Below, piece after piece: positions 26,064 through 35,320 of a stretch of DNA of 64,000 bases. The position numbers were made by a program, and so were the translations under genes. How positions within the stretch are numbered: the first letter of the stretch is position 1; each line of letters opens with the position of its first letter. The DNA is from Methanosarcina sp. KYL-1. Lineage in GTDB: Archaea; Halobacteriota; Methanosarcinia; Methanosarcinales; Methanosarcinaceae. The stretch is from assembly GCF_024372725.1 (NCBI RefSeq), contig NZ_VOUA01000016.1:1-64000 (forward strand). The letters run 5' to 3'. The notes beneath the pieces are model-generated. The model did no database searches. It was not told the origin of the DNA and saw only the letters and a program-made list of their open reading frames with translations.

Positions 26064-26115
26064 TGCTTTTCTTCTTTTTTACTTTTTATCTTTCTTATCT
26101 TTTTAGCTTTTTCTG
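26064..26115 (+). terminator. T-rich terminator of the S-layer gene
   Basis: Four to five consecutive T-clusters (CTTTTCTTCTTTTTTAC and similar) begin four bases after the stop, as expected for archaeal factor-independent termination of a strongly expressed gene. The remaining gene-free sequence to 26440 holds GGATGG/CTGGATG-like short repeats (26240-26310) and nothing else. Confidence 0.55.
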
Positions 26116-26440
26116 GAATTCCCTGTCCTGCATTCCCATATCCGGGCTTTTCTTTTCCCTGTCCGTATCTAGTTCGGCAGGGATATCTCAAATCTGGACT
26201 CCCGGCAGGTTGTTTGGTGCAGCCCTGCACAAATATAAATATGCTGGATGGCAGTAGATATGCTGGACGGTATAATTTGTATACAGGATGGTTACCGATA
26301 CGCAGGATAATAAGTAAGAGTAAAACATATGCAAGAGTAAACCCTGGATACGAAGAAAGAAAACGCATATGAAATAGAAAAAAATCCCATAATCCCGAAA
26401 AAGCGGCAAATCCAGGAAATTTGCCCTTAGGATCAATACA

Positions 26441-26902
26441 ATGCTTGAACTTCTGAGTTCCTTTATCATTGATAATGGCTACCTGAACCTCTTCATCCTG
26501 AGCTTTCTGGCCTCCACTGTCCTTCCTTTCGGGGCGGAAGCACTGTTAGTTGCGCTTATCTACAAAGGTTTCAATCCTTTTATTGTCGTAATGGTCGCAA
26601 CCATAGGAAACTATCTTGGTGCATGCACCACTTACTACATAGGTTTGAAGGGCAGGGATGCAATTGAAAAATACTTCTCTCCCTCCCCCGAGAAGCTCAA
26701 AAAAAGCGAACGCCTTTTTAATAGGTACGGGGTTTATACTCTGCTTTTTACCTGGGTCCCCGGGATAGGAGATGTTATCACCATGGTTGCAGGGCTCATG
26801 AACCTTCGATTTAAGCTGTTTTCCATCCTGGTCTTTGCAGGTAAGTTCGTGCGATATTTTGCTATTGCTTATCTGGTAGCATTTCTGAACCATGGTCTCT
26901 GA
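26441..26902 (+). CDS. DedA/YqaA-type SNARE-associated membrane protein
   Basis: A 153-residue inner-membrane protein of the DedA/VTT superfamily, YqaA-like branch. Four to five hydrophobic segments are seen. The family motif G-N-Y-L-G-A-x-x-x-Y-Y-I-G is at about 62-74, and the G-V-Y-T-L-L-F-T-W-V-P-G-I-G-D-V motif with its conserved Arg/Gly region lies in the second half. Relatives act in lipid scrambling or membrane homeostasis; the role here is unknown. AGGAT precedes the ATG at a suitable distance. It stands alone between long gene-free regions. Confidence 0.88.
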   Translation: MLELLSSFIIDNGYLNLFILSFLASTVLPFGAEALLVALIYKGFNPFIVVMVATIGNYLGACTTYYIGLKGRDAIEKYFSPSPEKLKKSERLFNRYGVYTLLFTWVPGIGDVITMVAGLMNLRFKLFSILVFAGKFVRYFAIAYLVAFLNHGL

Positions 26903-27594
26903 GCCGTCTCGCATGTGAACCACGGTCTCTGAACCGTCCTGTGAGTGAGTCCTCATCTTCGGGTCATTTCGTTTCCGGGTCTTTTCGTTTCTGGGTCATA
27001 TCTCGGTTCTGGAAGTCAGGCTCACAGGGAAAGGAAATCTGATCTTTTTTCAAACAGCGTTTTTCCTCCCTTTTCTCTTTTGTTTCTCAACTCAAGTGGA
27101 TTTTCTCTCAGGAGAGTTATTTTCCTTTTTTCAGGGAAATTGATTCTCAGCATTGTGTTTTTTCATAGAATTCTTTATATTGGGAGCAAATCGGCATGTA
27201 TATATATCACGAGGTACAATATTTAATTGTAAAATCAAATTTAGTTGATTTTGCTTTGCTTTGCACTGCCATCTTTGACCTATCTTCCGGGTCACAAAAC
27301 GGGACTATATGCGGATATAACCTCCATTTTTATTTTTTTTATTTTTATTTTTCTTTTATTTTTTCTTATTTTCAGGACAACTTTACTTTTTATGGGGGAA
27401 AATTTGCTTTTGCCCTGCCCTTCAGGCAACTCTTTTTTCTCTTGCCGCTGTAATGAGGCCCAAAGACTCGTATTTTTTTCCTTTAATTATTCAAAATATG
27501 CATAATATATTTTGCATTTTATATCTTTTATTATTCAAGTTTGCTTGTTTTTTCTCCAGGCCTTTTCTTATCGCAAATCTTAAGGTCCATAAAC

Positions 27595-27606
27595 TTATTA
27601 TATAAG
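27595..27606 (+). promoter_or_regulatory. Candidate cbiMNQO promoter
   Basis: A TATA-like TTATTATATAAG predicts initiation near 27625-27630, giving a leader of about 100 bases before cbiM. I see no cobalamin-riboswitch-like structure in this leader. The rest of the gene-free stretch 26903-27594 is pyrimidine-rich, with a T/A-only run at 27325-27370, and contains no convincing ORF. Confidence 0.4.
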
Positions 27607-27728
27607 TCCTTATGCACTCGCTTCTTTCTCGCCGTAACCTTTATTTACTAATTAACTCAATTTAATTTGTCTTAATATCAGTAATGTTTACTTGTTATCC
27701 CTCTATTCATACTTCTAATGGTGATCGA

Positions 27729-28424
27729 ATGCATATAATGGAAGGTTTTTTACCCACGCCCTGGTGGCAGATCTGGTTTGCAATATCTATCCCGGTGATA
27801 ATGTACGGCATCTATAAATTGAACAGACTGGTGAACGAAAAACGTGAAATATTGCCTCTACTGGCTGTCGCGGGCGCGTTTGTCTTCGTGCTCTCTGCCC
27901 TTAAATTGCCCTCGGTTAATGGCAGTTGCTCACACCCCACAGGGACAGGTATTGCAGCAATCATGTTCGGGCCGGCAATTTCCGCAGTGCTTGGAACAAT
28001 TGTGCTGCTCTTCCAGGCGCTTTTCCTGGCCCATGGCGGATTGCTTCCTCTCGGGGCAAACGTCTTTTCCATGGGCATTGTGGGCCCGGTTGTGGCATAC
28101 CTGGTCTACAAAGCCGGTATGAAAGCAAACCTTAACTTCTACGTTGTTGTCTTCCTGGCCACAGCTCTCGGGGACTGGGCGACCTATGTTACGACTTCGG
28201 TAGAACTTGCCCTGGCGTTCCCTGAACCAGTCGGAGGGTTCCTTGCATCCTTCGAAAAGTTTGCGATGATCTTTGCAGTTACCCAGGTGCCCCTGGCCAT
28301 CATGGAAGGCGCTGTCAGTGCCCTGCTCTTCAAGTATGTTGTCAACCTTAAGAGCGATATCCTTGTGGAAATGAAAGTAATCGAAGAGTCGGTTGTCCGC
28401 AAACTCAGGGGGATTTCCGCATGA
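27729..28424 (+). CDS. cbiM: Cobalt/nickel ECF transporter substrate-capture protein CbiM
   Basis: The metal-binding S-component of a group I energy-coupling-factor transporter. I placed the start at ATG 27729 because the mature N-terminus of CbiM/NikM must read Met-His-x-Met-E-G: the N-terminal amine and His2 coordinate the metal, and this gene gives exactly M-H-I-M-E-G. That leaves 231 residues with seven or so membrane segments and the conserved central histidine (S-C-S-H-P-T-G-T-G). The next gene overlaps by four bases (ATGA), so cbiM and cbiN are translationally coupled. Cobalt is expected to feed corrinoid synthesis for methyltransferases. Confidence 0.95.
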   Translation: MHIMEGFLPTPWWQIWFAISIPVIMYGIYKLNRLVNEKREILPLLAVAGAFVFVLSALKLPSVNGSCSHPTGTGIAAIMFGPAISAVLGTIVLLFQALFLAHGGLLPLGANVFSMGIVGPVVAYLVYKAGMKANLNFYVVVFLATALGDWATYVTTSVELALAFPEPVGGFLASFEKFAMIFAVTQVPLAIMEGAVSALLFKYVVNLKSDILVEMKVIEESVVRKLRGISA

Positions 28425-28765
28425 GCAGGAAACTTGAACTTATCGTGCTTGCCATCTTACTGGTCTTTGCAGTCCAGTTCTTTTACATGTCTTCTACCAC
28501 GGATGCCGAGTACGGCGGGGCTGACGGGGAAGCCGAAGGCGTAATCAACGAGCTGACCGGGGGGACCTACGAGCCAAATGCAGAACCTTTCTGGGAACCA
28601 CCAAGCGGTGAGATCGAAAGCCTCCTTTTCGGGCTCCAGGCAGCCATCGGTGCAGGGATTATCGGCTACTTCCTCGGGTATTACAGGGCTAAAAACCGCT
28701 ATGAAGATGAGATCGGATATAACGACGGGAAAAACCGGTCGAAAAGCGAACCCCGGTCTTTATGA
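28421..28765 (+). CDS. cbiN: Cobalt transport protein CbiN
   Basis: A 114-residue small membrane partner of CbiM with two transmembrane helices (about 5-25 and 65-88) and an extracytoplasmic loop rich in acidic residues and Gly. This matches the CbiN topology, and CbiN is needed with CbiM for metal loading. It overlaps cbiM by four bases. After its stop there is a hairpin plus T-run before cbiQ. Confidence 0.92.
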   Translation: MSRKLELIVLAILLVFAVQFFYMSSTTDAEYGGADGEAEGVINELTGGTYEPNAEPFWEPPSGEIESLLFGLQAAIGAGIIGYFLGYYRAKNRYEDEIGYNDGKNRSKSEPRSL

Positions 28766-28800
28766 CCTGAGTTTTTATCGTTAATTTCTTTTCAGGGTTT

Positions 28801-28836
28801 ACTTTCCATTCCGTTCTGGAAAGGAAAGTTTTTATC
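28801..28836 (+). terminator. Hairpin with T-run between cbiN and cbiQ
   Basis: Two alternative perfect 7-bp stems overlap: 28801-28807 with 28823-28829, and 28802-28808 with 28817-28823. They are followed by TTTTTATCTTTT. It could terminate part of the transcription after cbiMN or attenuate cbiQO. Confidence 0.4.
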
Positions 28837-28890
28837 TTTTGTCTATTATTTTTACTTTTTAACTTGAATTCATCCGGAGCGGGTTCCCCA

Positions 28891-29673
28891 ATGACAAGTA
28901 TTCTTGATGATTATGCCCTGATGAGTCCTCTCAGGTCCCGGAATAACTGGCTTAAGCTGATGATAGTAGCTTTCGGCCTGCTTGCAGGAGTTTCAGCCAC
29001 TTCCCCTATTCCTCCTCTGTTCATAGCGCTCTGCATGAGCCTTGCAACGCTTCTTCTCGGGAAAATCCCGCTCTCATTTTATCTGAAACTCCTGGCAGCT
29101 CCTCTTGGCTTTGCCGTGATGGGGGTTTTGATAATCGCTTTTTTTTCGGGCTCGGGGGCTGAACTTTATTCCTTTAATCTTGTCGGCTATTCCCTGGCTA
29201 TCCGGGCAGACGGCGCAGAACTTGCATCACTGGTCCTTTCGAGGTCCGTTAGCGGGATGTGCTGCCTTTATTTCCTGGCTCTCTCAACCCCCATGATCGA
29301 GCTGTTTTCCGTCCTTAAGGCTACCCGGCTTCCTGATTCCCTTCTCGAGCTTTCCATGCTTATTTATCGCTATATCTTCGTTTTTCTGGATATGGCCCTC
29401 TGCATAAAGTTTGCCCAGACTGTCAGGCTTGGGTACGGAGATTTCAAAAAGTCCTTCCATTCCTTCGGGATGCTCACAGGTACACTCTTCATCCGGTCCT
29501 GGGAACAGGGAGAAAAACTGTTTATATCCATGAACTCCAGGTGCTATGACGGGAAAATGATGTTGTTTGAGGCAAGAAAACCGGTCAAAGCGCCAGAGGT
29601 CCTGCTCACATCCATGTATTTCCTATCCACAATCGCACTGCTCTATCTTACAAGGGGCGTATCCGTCATCTGA
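28891..29673 (+). CDS. cbiQ: ECF transporter transmembrane subunit CbiQ
   Basis: The T-component that couples CbiM to the ATPase. Counting from ATG 28891 it has 260 residues with five to six hydrophobic segments. It ends with the cytoplasmic coupling region: the S-R-C-Y-D-G motif corresponds to the A-R-G motif that docks into the ATPase. A TTG at 28864 is an alternative start but has no better SD. cbiO follows nine bases after the stop. Confidence 0.92.
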   Translation: MTSILDDYALMSPLRSRNNWLKLMIVAFGLLAGVSATSPIPPLFIALCMSLATLLLGKIPLSFYLKLLAAPLGFAVMGVLIIAFFSGSGAELYSFNLVGYSLAIRADGAELASLVLSRSVSGMCCLYFLALSTPMIELFSVLKATRLPDSLLELSMLIYRYIFVFLDMALCIKFAQTVRLGYGDFKKSFHSFGMLTGTLFIRSWEQGEKLFISMNSRCYDGKMMLFEARKPVKAPEVLLTSMYFLSTIALLYLTRGVSVI

Positions 29674-29682
29674 GGTAAAAAC

Positions 29683-31044
29683 ATGACCATTATCGAGACT
29701 AAAGGGCTTAAGTACTCCTACCCTGACAGGACCGTTGCTGTCAGGGATATCAATATCAAGATCGAAAAGGGGAAAAAAATTGCTTTTGTAGGGCAGAACG
29801 GGTCCGGCAAATCAACACTTTTCCTGCTCCTAAACGGGACTTTAAAGCCTGAAACAGGTGAGGTCCTTTTCCATGGCAAGCCCTTGAAATACGATTCAAA
29901 GTCCCTCCGGGAAATCCGAAAGTCCGTAGGGCTTGTATTCCAGAACTCGGATGACCAGCTCTTTGCCCCTACCGTGTATCAGGACGTGGCCTTCGGCCCG
30001 GCAAACCTGGACTACCCCCGGGAAAAGGTTGAGGCCTGCGTGAACCGTGCACTTGAATGCGTGGGGCTTTCCCATCTCAGGGACCGGCCTCCCCACCACC
30101 TGAGCGGGGGGCAGAAGAAGAGGGTGGCAATTGCAGGGGTAATGGCAATGGAACCCGAAGTGATCGTCCTTGACGAGCCCCTCTCAAACCTGGACCCCGT
30201 GGGAGCGGACGACATCATGGACCTTCTCAATGAGTTCAACCATTTCGGAAGCACCATCATCATCTCAACCCATGATGTCGACCTGGCATACCGCTGGTCG
30301 GACTACGTTTACCTAATGTCAAACAGCGAGCTTATCGGAGAGGGCGTTCCTGAGGAACTCTTCAGGCAGACCGAGCTCCTGAAACTTGCCGGTTTGAGGC
30401 AGCCCTCCTCTCTGGAGGTCTACCACGAACTTGAAAGAAGGGGCCTTGCGTGCGGGTACCAGTCCCCAAAAACGCTTCCCGAGCTCGTAAATGCACTCCG
30501 GCCTCCCGAATTGATGTGGGTTGACGCCCCGCCAGGAATCCGGGAAGGAGATACCCTGAACCTCGGAATCCTTTACGGGGAGTACTCCCCCAATTCTCCT
30601 TATGAAGCTGTCAATGCAAAAGTCCTTCATATCCATCCCGAAGGAAAAGCCATTGTGGAGCTGAAACGCCGCAGCATCAAGGCAGGGGGAATCCTGCTCT
30701 ATGACACGGACAGTTATTCCTACCCCGAGATCCTCCACCTTATTGAGGAAGGGGACATCACCTTCGTGGGTGCCATGGGCAAAAAGAGCAAGACGCTGGC
30801 CGAAGAGGACGGCATCTTCCTTGACGTCACCACAGGGGTGATAGATAAGTCCATCCTGACCGCCCTCTGCGGGAAACGCTGCATGATCCTGACAGGCGGT
30901 GGCATGGTCGAACATGCTTTCAAGCGGATCCGCGAGTATGTGGAAATGAGCGGGATCGAGTTAAACGTGGGCGTGTTCAATAAGGAAGAAGGCCTTCCGT
31001 GGATTGAAGCCTTTGAGGATTCCGTGGAAGTTTTCCGGACATGA
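29683..31044 (+). CDS. cbiO: ECF transporter ATPase CbiO with long C-terminal domain
   Basis: The ATPase of the cobalt ECF transporter. Residues 1-230 form a standard ABC domain: Walker [10 protein letters not shown] (about 38-46), signature L-S-G-G-Q-K-K-R, Walker B V-I-V-L-D-E-P, and switch His in S-T-H-D-V-D. At 453 residues it is far longer than the usual 270-280. Residues about 290-440 form an added alpha/beta domain with I-L-L-Y-D-T-D and [11 protein letters not shown] motifs that I cannot assign. The SD GAGGT (29672-29676) overlaps the end of cbiQ. A T-rich tract at 31062-31100 probably ends the operon. Confidence 0.93.
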   Translation: MTIIETKGLKYSYPDRTVAVRDINIKIEKGKKIAFVGQNGSGKSTLFLLLNGTLKPETGEVLFHGKPLKYDSKSLREIRKSVGLVFQNSDDQLFAPTVYQDVAFGPANLDYPREKVEACVNRALECVGLSHLRDRPPHHLSGGQKKRVAIAGVMAMEPEVIVLDEPLSNLDPVGADDIMDLLNEFNHFGSTIIISTHDVDLAYRWSDYVYLMSNSELIGEGVPEELFRQTELLKLAGLRQPSSLEVYHELERRGLACGYQSPKTLPELVNALRPPELMWVDAPPGIREGDTLNLGILYGEYSPNSPYEAVNAKVLHIHPEGKAIVELKRRSIKAGGILLYDTDSYSYPEILHLIEEGDITFVGAMGKKSKTLAEEDGIFLDVTTGVIDKSILTALCGKRCMILTGGGMVEHAFKRIREYVEMSGIELNVGVFNKEEGLPWIEAFEDSVEVFRT

Positions 31045-31137
31045 ACCGTGTCCGTCACCGGTGATTTTTCTTCTTTCTTATCTTTCTTTTTCGGCCTGTT
31101 TTTGGCCACTTTTACTTTTTGCCTTCAGACAATTTTC

Positions 31138-31971
31138 TCAAATAGACTGGTAGCAGTTCTTTAGCAGTAGGGCGTCTTCTTCCTGGGAAGGGCTCTCGCA
31201 GATGAGCAGCCCTCTGGCCCTGAAATCCTTTAAGGCTTTCATAAGTTCGGGGTAATTGAAATCGGACTCTTTAAGGAGCAGGTGCTTTTTTTCTCCGTTC
31301 CGGTCGTATTCGATCCCCGAGACGTGCATATGCATGCTGCAAAGCCCTTCTTTTCCCAGGGCCTCTTCCACCTTTGAGAGGATTGCCGTAAATTCCGGGT
31401 AGGAATTTTCCTTTCCTTCCCTTGCGTGCATGTGGGAAAAGTCCAGGCAGGGCCTGACGCCCTCTATTTCCGAGCTTAAGGCAAGCACTTCTTCAAGGGT
31501 GCCGAACTGCGTGCGTTTGCCCATCGTCTCGGGGCGCAGGACCGCAGGGATTCCTTCGTCCAGAAGCTGCCCTGTAAGTTCCCGAAGGGCTTTTGAGACT
31601 TTTTCATAGGTGCTTTCTTTGCTGCTCTTCTGGTAGAAGGCTGCATGCAGCACAATGGACTCAGCCCCGCAGAGGCTGCCTATCCTTGCAGCCTGGTAAA
31701 TCCTTTCTACGCTTGCCTTAAGTTTCTCTTCTTCAGGGGAGTTCAGGTTGATGTAGTAAGGCGCATGGACGCTGAGGGCCACGCCTTCTTTTGAGGCACT
31801 TTCCCAGACGTTTTCTGCCCCTTTTTCACTCATCCGTACTCCCTGCACGAATTCAAGCTCCATGCATTCAAGGCCGAGTTCCCGGATGCGTTCAATCCCT
31901 GAAGTGCTGTTTTTCCCCTTTGCACTCCCCGGGACCCCGGCGGTTCCGAATAACAGTTTTTCAGGCGGCAT
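31138..31971 (-). CDS. Endonuclease IV-like TIM-barrel protein
   Basis: A 277-residue protein of the AP endonuclease family 2/xylose isomerase-like TIM-barrel superfamily. Candidate metal ligands appear in order at strand ends: His in S-V-H-A-P-Y-Y-I-N, His in V-L-H-A-A-F, Glu in R-P-E-T-M-G, Asp and His in L-D-F-S-H-M-H-A-R, and a late Glu in I-C-E-S-P. This is the zinc-site pattern of endonuclease IV (Nfo), so abasic-site cleavage is the favoured role. The superfamily also includes sugar isomerases. It converges with cbiO. The ATG at 31971 has no clear SD. Confidence 0.85.
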   Translation of the reverse strand: MPPEKLLFGTAGVPGSAKGKNSTSGIERIRELGLECMELEFVQGVRMSEKGAENVWESASKEGVALSVHAPYYINLNSPEEEKLKASVERIYQAARIGSLCGAESIVLHAAFYQKSSKESTYEKVSKALRELTGQLLDEGIPAVLRPETMGKRTQFGTLEEVLALSSEIEGVRPCLDFSHMHAREGKENSYPEFTAILSKVEEALGKEGLCSMHMHVSGIEYDRNGEKKHLLLKESDFNYPELMKALKDFRARGLLICESPSQEEDALLLKNCYQSI

Positions 31972-32075
31972 GTTTTTCCAAAAGTTTATCTAAGAACTTC
32001 AGCAGGCTGTAAGTTTCTCCTTCACTCCTGCATGATTTGAGGTTGAGCTTTCTTTCTTTCGGACAGTCCGGTGAT

Positions 32076-32408
32076 TCAGACAACCCCGAGGAAGTTCTTT
32101 AGCTCCTTTGTCCTCTCGGGAGGAAGCTTTTCGGCTACAACGGCTACAAATTCTTCGAGGTCTTCGTCCAGGGACTGGATGTCTTCTTTTCCTTCAAGGG
32201 CAAGCCCTACAAGATAGTCAAGTTCCTCCGGGTCCAGCCTTTCCAGCCGCTCCCTGAAGTCTTCCGGAGACTCGGCAAATTTGTGTGAGATGGGACGCAG
32301 GATGAAGGGGAAACGGTGTCCTGCTTCTCTGGAATAGGTTTCTCCTCCGGCTTCCGGGGCTAGCTTGTTGAAAATCTCAATGTCCTTTTTTGTAAATTCT
32401 CTTGGCAT
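32076..32408 (-). CDS. Conserved hypothetical protein, 110 residues
   Basis: A small, acidic, mostly helical soluble protein beginning M-P-R-E-F-T-K-K-D-I-E. It has P-E-D-F-R-E-R-L-E-R-L-D-P-E-E-L-D-Y-L and a second acidic helix near the end. I do not recognise a domain. Composition and codon use match neighbouring genes, and a TATA-like GTATAAATC lies about 25-30 bases before the ATG, so it is very likely real. It lies between endonuclease IV-like and coaD genes on the same strand but with its own promoter. Confidence 0.75.
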   Translation of the reverse strand: MPREFTKKDIEIFNKLAPEAGGETYSREAGHRFPFILRPISHKFAESPEDFRERLERLDPEELDYLVGLALEGKEDIQSLDEDLEEFVAVVAEKLPPERTKELKNFLGVV

Positions 32409-32569
32409 GCTAGCAGTTTATAACCCTATCCCGATTTATACTTGTTGAAAACCGTGAACATATGAAAAAAGCGGTAATTGAATCAAGTGGCATCGGGAGA
32501 AAAGTGCCATCTGAAAAAGAGACATTTATTTAGAAAACGGCCTCCGGAAATACGGACTCCTTCTGCTAC

Positions 32570-33034
32570 TCACGGTTCTTTTTTTAACCTGCCGTGCCGG
32601 TCTATTTCCCCTTTTGCGATCCTCGTGGAGGAGATCGGGATCCCGTCTTCAGCCATCACATATTCTACGTATGCGATTTCCAGGGGTTTTTTCCCTTTTT
32701 CTTCCCGGATGCTGTTGATCTTGAGGGCAACGGGATATGTCTCAGGGGAGACAACGATGTAATCAAAGTCGTCTTCAAGGGTGGGGCCGTAAGGATCGTT
32801 CAGTTTGGTAATCTCATATTTTTCTGCCGTGATTCCCATTTTTTCTATGCACGCCAGCAGGCGGGACCTTCTGGTTTCATAATCGTCAACATTGTGGTTT
32901 TTGCGTAGCATCTCATCCGAGGTGAGCCCTATGTAGACTTTCTCATCCCCGGCTACCTCAAATGCTTTCTCTATAAGTTTGGAATGTCCATCATGAAGAT
33001 ACTGAAAAGTACCGCCTACAGCAACCTTTGGCAT
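32570..33034 (-). CDS. coaD: Phosphopantetheine adenylyltransferase (archaeal type)
   Basis: Catalyses the fourth step of coenzyme A synthesis, joining phosphopantetheine and ATP to dephospho-CoA. The 154 residues show the cytidylyltransferase-fold signature G-G-T-F-Q-Y-L-H-D-G-H (7-17) with the H-x-G-H active site at 14-17. The late S-S-T-R-I motif is also present. This is the archaeal/eukaryotic-like branch rather than bacterial CoaD. The ATG lies about 22 bases after a TATA-like GATATAGTA, suggesting a leaderless mRNA. It is divergent from radA across about 410 bases. Confidence 0.95.
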   Translation of the reverse strand: MPKVAVGGTFQYLHDGHSKLIEKAFEVAGDEKVYIGLTSDEMLRKNHNVDDYETRRSRLLACIEKMGITAEKYEITKLNDPYGPTLEDDFDYIVVSPETYPVALKINSIREEKGKKPLEIAYVEYVMAEDGIPISSTRIAKGEIDRHGRLKKEP

Positions 33035-33193
33035 GATGGGTGATACTATATCAAGTAAAAAGAAGTTTTTGGTTTTTTTCAGTTTTTTAGAAGCATTTTC
33101 TTCTTTTTCTTCTTTTCAACTATCTCTCCGTGTGAAATATCTCCATGTGAAATATGCCTTACTTTTTCCATGTTATTCTTTGTTTTTCCATTT

Positions 33194-33280
33194 TGTTCCC
33201 GTTCTGTTCCCGTTCTGTTCCCGTTTTGTTCCTGTTATTTCCTGTTATTTCCTGTTATTTCCCGTTATTTCCCGTTATTT
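33194..33280. repeat. 10/11-bp tandem repeat (TGTTCCCGTTC to TTTCCTGTTA)
   Basis: Four 11-base units are followed by about four 10-base units in which the sequence gradually shifts. It lies in the pyrimidine-rich gene-free stretch 33035-33445 between coaD and radA. The region otherwise contains only the radA promoter. Confidence 0.85.
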
Positions 33281-33364
33281 TTTCTTTTTCTTTTGTCATG
33301 CCTTTTCTGCCTCTTGATTGTGTTTCCAGGGTCTCGGTGAATACTTTCACCCCGCCCCCTCCAG

Positions 33365-33375
33365 CTTTATATACC
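33365..33375 (+). promoter_or_regulatory. radA promoter (TATA box)
   Basis: CTTTATATACC is close to the archaeal TATA consensus. It predicts transcription from about 33395 and a leader of about 50 bases with SD GGAG at 33433-33436. Confidence 0.6.
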
Positions 33376-33445
33376 TGCAAGACAATAGGGAAGCAACTGT
33401 TATGCACCTTATGCAAACATGTGCATCTTAACGGAGTTATCCTTA

Positions 33446-34423
33446 ATGAGCGAAATAGCACTGGAAGAGTTGCCCGGAGTTGGCCCTGCAACTGCAGAAA
33501 AACTCAAGGAAGCCGGATTTAACACTGTCGAGGCGGTGGCGGTAGCCTCCCCTGCCGAACTTGCAACAACAGCCGAAATCGGGGAGTCGACGGCTGCAAA
33601 GATCATTAATGCCGCAAGACAGGCTGCTGACATCGGAGGTTTTGAGACGGGGGATGTCGTGCTGGAAAGGCGGAAATTGGTGGGGAAACTGACCACCGGC
33701 TGTACGGAATTTAACGAAATGATGGGTGGGGGCATCGAGACCCAGGCCATTACCGAACTTTACGGTGAATTCGGTTCAGGAAAGACCCAGCTGGCCCACC
33801 AGTTTGCCGTGAATGTCCAGATGGACAGGGAACACGGGGGCTTAAACGGCTCAGTCATCATCATTGACACCGAAAATACCTTCAGGCCGGAAAGAATCAC
33901 CCAGATGGTACAGGGCCTGGCCGATAAATACGGTATGGAACTGAACCCCGAAGAATTCCTGCAGAACATTCACGTGGCAAGGGCATACAATTCCAACCAC
34001 CAGATGCTGCTAGTAGACTCTGCAACGGACCTGGCAAACGAACTCAAGGACTCGGAAAAACCCGTTCGTTTGCTGATCGTAGACTCCCTCATGGCTCATT
34101 TCAGGGCGGAGTACGTGGGACGTGGCACCCTTGCAGACAGGCAGCAGAAGCTCAACAAGCACATGCACGGCCTGCTCCGTTTCGGAGACCTTTTCAACTC
34201 CTGTGTGGTCGTTACAAACCAGGTCATGGCAAAGCCCGATGCCTTCTTCGGAGACCCGACCAAGCCCGTCGGAGGGCACATAGTGGGGCACACCGCAACC
34301 TTCAGGCTTTATCTCAGGAAGTCCAAAGGGGAAAAGAGGATCATCCGCCTGGTGGACTCTCCCAACCTTCCCGAAGGGGAAGCCATTGTAGCCGTCACAA
34401 CCGCAGGGCTCATGGACCAGTAA
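33446..34423 (+). CDS. radA: DNA repair and recombination protein RadA
   Basis: The archaeal Rad51/RecA recombinase that forms filaments on single-stranded DNA and catalyses strand exchange. Counting from ATG 33446 it has 325 residues. An N-terminal helix-hairpin-helix domain ([12 protein letters not shown]) leads to the ATPase core, with Walker [10 protein letters not shown] (107-115), Walker B L-L-I-V-D-S and the L2 region ending G-G-H-I-V-G-H. The start is settled by the family N-terminus M-S-E-I-A-L and by GGAG nine bases upstream. An in-frame codon at 33419 is less likely. Confidence 0.97.
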   Translation: MSEIALEELPGVGPATAEKLKEAGFNTVEAVAVASPAELATTAEIGESTAAKIINAARQAADIGGFETGDVVLERRKLVGKLTTGCTEFNEMMGGGIETQAITELYGEFGSGKTQLAHQFAVNVQMDREHGGLNGSVIIIDTENTFRPERITQMVQGLADKYGMELNPEEFLQNIHVARAYNSNHQMLLVDSATDLANELKDSEKPVRLLIVDSLMAHFRAEYVGRGTLADRQQKLNKHMHGLLRFGDLFNSCVVVTNQVMAKPDAFFGDPTKPVGGHIVGHTATFRLYLRKSKGEKRIIRLVDSPNLPEGEAIVAVTTAGLMDQ

Positions 34424-34500
34424 AAAATTAATTTCCAGTTGAAAATTTGAATATTTGGAACGGGGAAACATTTTATTTCTCCCCGTTCTATCTCTTTTCA

Positions 34501-35181
34501 ATGAAATTCAAAGCTATTGTTGTTGACATAGACGGGACGATCACCTGCGAAGCCAGGGAACTCCACCTGGGGGCTGTCAGGAAGATCCGTGCCCTCAAAG
34601 TCCCTGTGGTCCTTGCAACAGGAAATATTTTATGTTATGCGCGGACTGCCTCAAAGCTTATCGGCCTGGAAGGAGCCGTGATTGCCGAAAACGGAGGGGC
34701 TGTTACAGTCCGCTACGACTTGAACGGGGCCTTCGAAGAAAGCCTTGAAGAATGCGAAAAAGCGTATTCTTTTCTTTCCGAACATTTCAAGCTCACAAAA
34801 CTTGACCCCTTCTACCGGAAAACCGAGATAGCCCTCAGGCGGGATTTTGACCTTGAAAAAGCCAGGGGTCTCCTGGAAACCCAGCCTCTTGATGTGGAAA
34901 TCATCGATACCAAGTATGCAATCCATATCAAAAGCAGGAAAATAAATAAGGGCACCGGCCTGGTAAAAATTGCAGGGATGATGGGGCTTGAGCCGAAAGA
35001 CTTTGTAGCTATAGGTGACTCCGCAAACGATGTTGAGATGCTTGAAGCTGCGGGTTTTGGAATTGCCGTCGGGAACGGGGATGAAGATATAAAAAAGGTT
35101 GCTGATTATGTTACAAAAGCAGGATTCGGGGAAGGGGCAGTGGAAGCCTTTGAATTCCTGGAGTCTAAGGAATGGATTTAA
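34501..35181 (+). CDS. Phosphoglycolate phosphatase (archaeal HAD family)
   Basis: A 226-residue HAD-superfamily phosphatase of the archaeal phosphoglycolate phosphatase type (class IIB cap). The nucleophile motif is V-D-I-D-G-T-I-T near residues 8-15, the second motif is A-T-G-N, and the last is G-D-S-A-N-D-V-E-M. It detoxifies 2-phosphoglycolate, for instance after DNA repair of oxidised termini. The ATG at 34501 lies about 28 bases after a TATA-like ATTTTATTT and fits a leaderless mRNA. An earlier in-frame start (34447) overlaps this promoter. It follows radA by 77 bases. Confidence 0.92.
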   Translation: MKFKAIVVDIDGTITCEARELHLGAVRKIRALKVPVVLATGNILCYARTASKLIGLEGAVIAENGGAVTVRYDLNGAFEESLEECEKAYSFLSEHFKLTKLDPFYRKTEIALRRDFDLEKARGLLETQPLDVEIIDTKYAIHIKSRKINKGTGLVKIAGMMGLEPKDFVAIGDSANDVEMLEAAGFGIAVGNGDEDIKKVADYVTKAGFGEGAVEAFEFLESKEWI

Positions 35182-35237
35182 AAATAGTTTCAAAAATAGT
35201 TTCAAAAATAGTTTCAAAAATAGTTTCAAAAATAATT
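35180..35237. repeat. 12-bp tandem repeat overlapping the phosphatase stop
   Basis: Nearly five copies of AAAAATAGTTTC begin at the stop codon of the phosphatase gene and run to about 35237. The first unit uses the last bases of TAA. Confidence 0.95.
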
Positions 35238-35320
35238 AAATTTGATGGACGGCACTGCCTTGAATTCGCAATTGCCGGGCGTTCTACTCAAAAAAATATT
35301 TAATTTGCCTCCAAGTACAG

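Noticed and set aside
27607-27728. Cobalamin riboswitch before cbiM
   Set aside because: No B12-box-like conserved element or long stem architecture is visible, and archaeal genomes rarely use this riboswitch.
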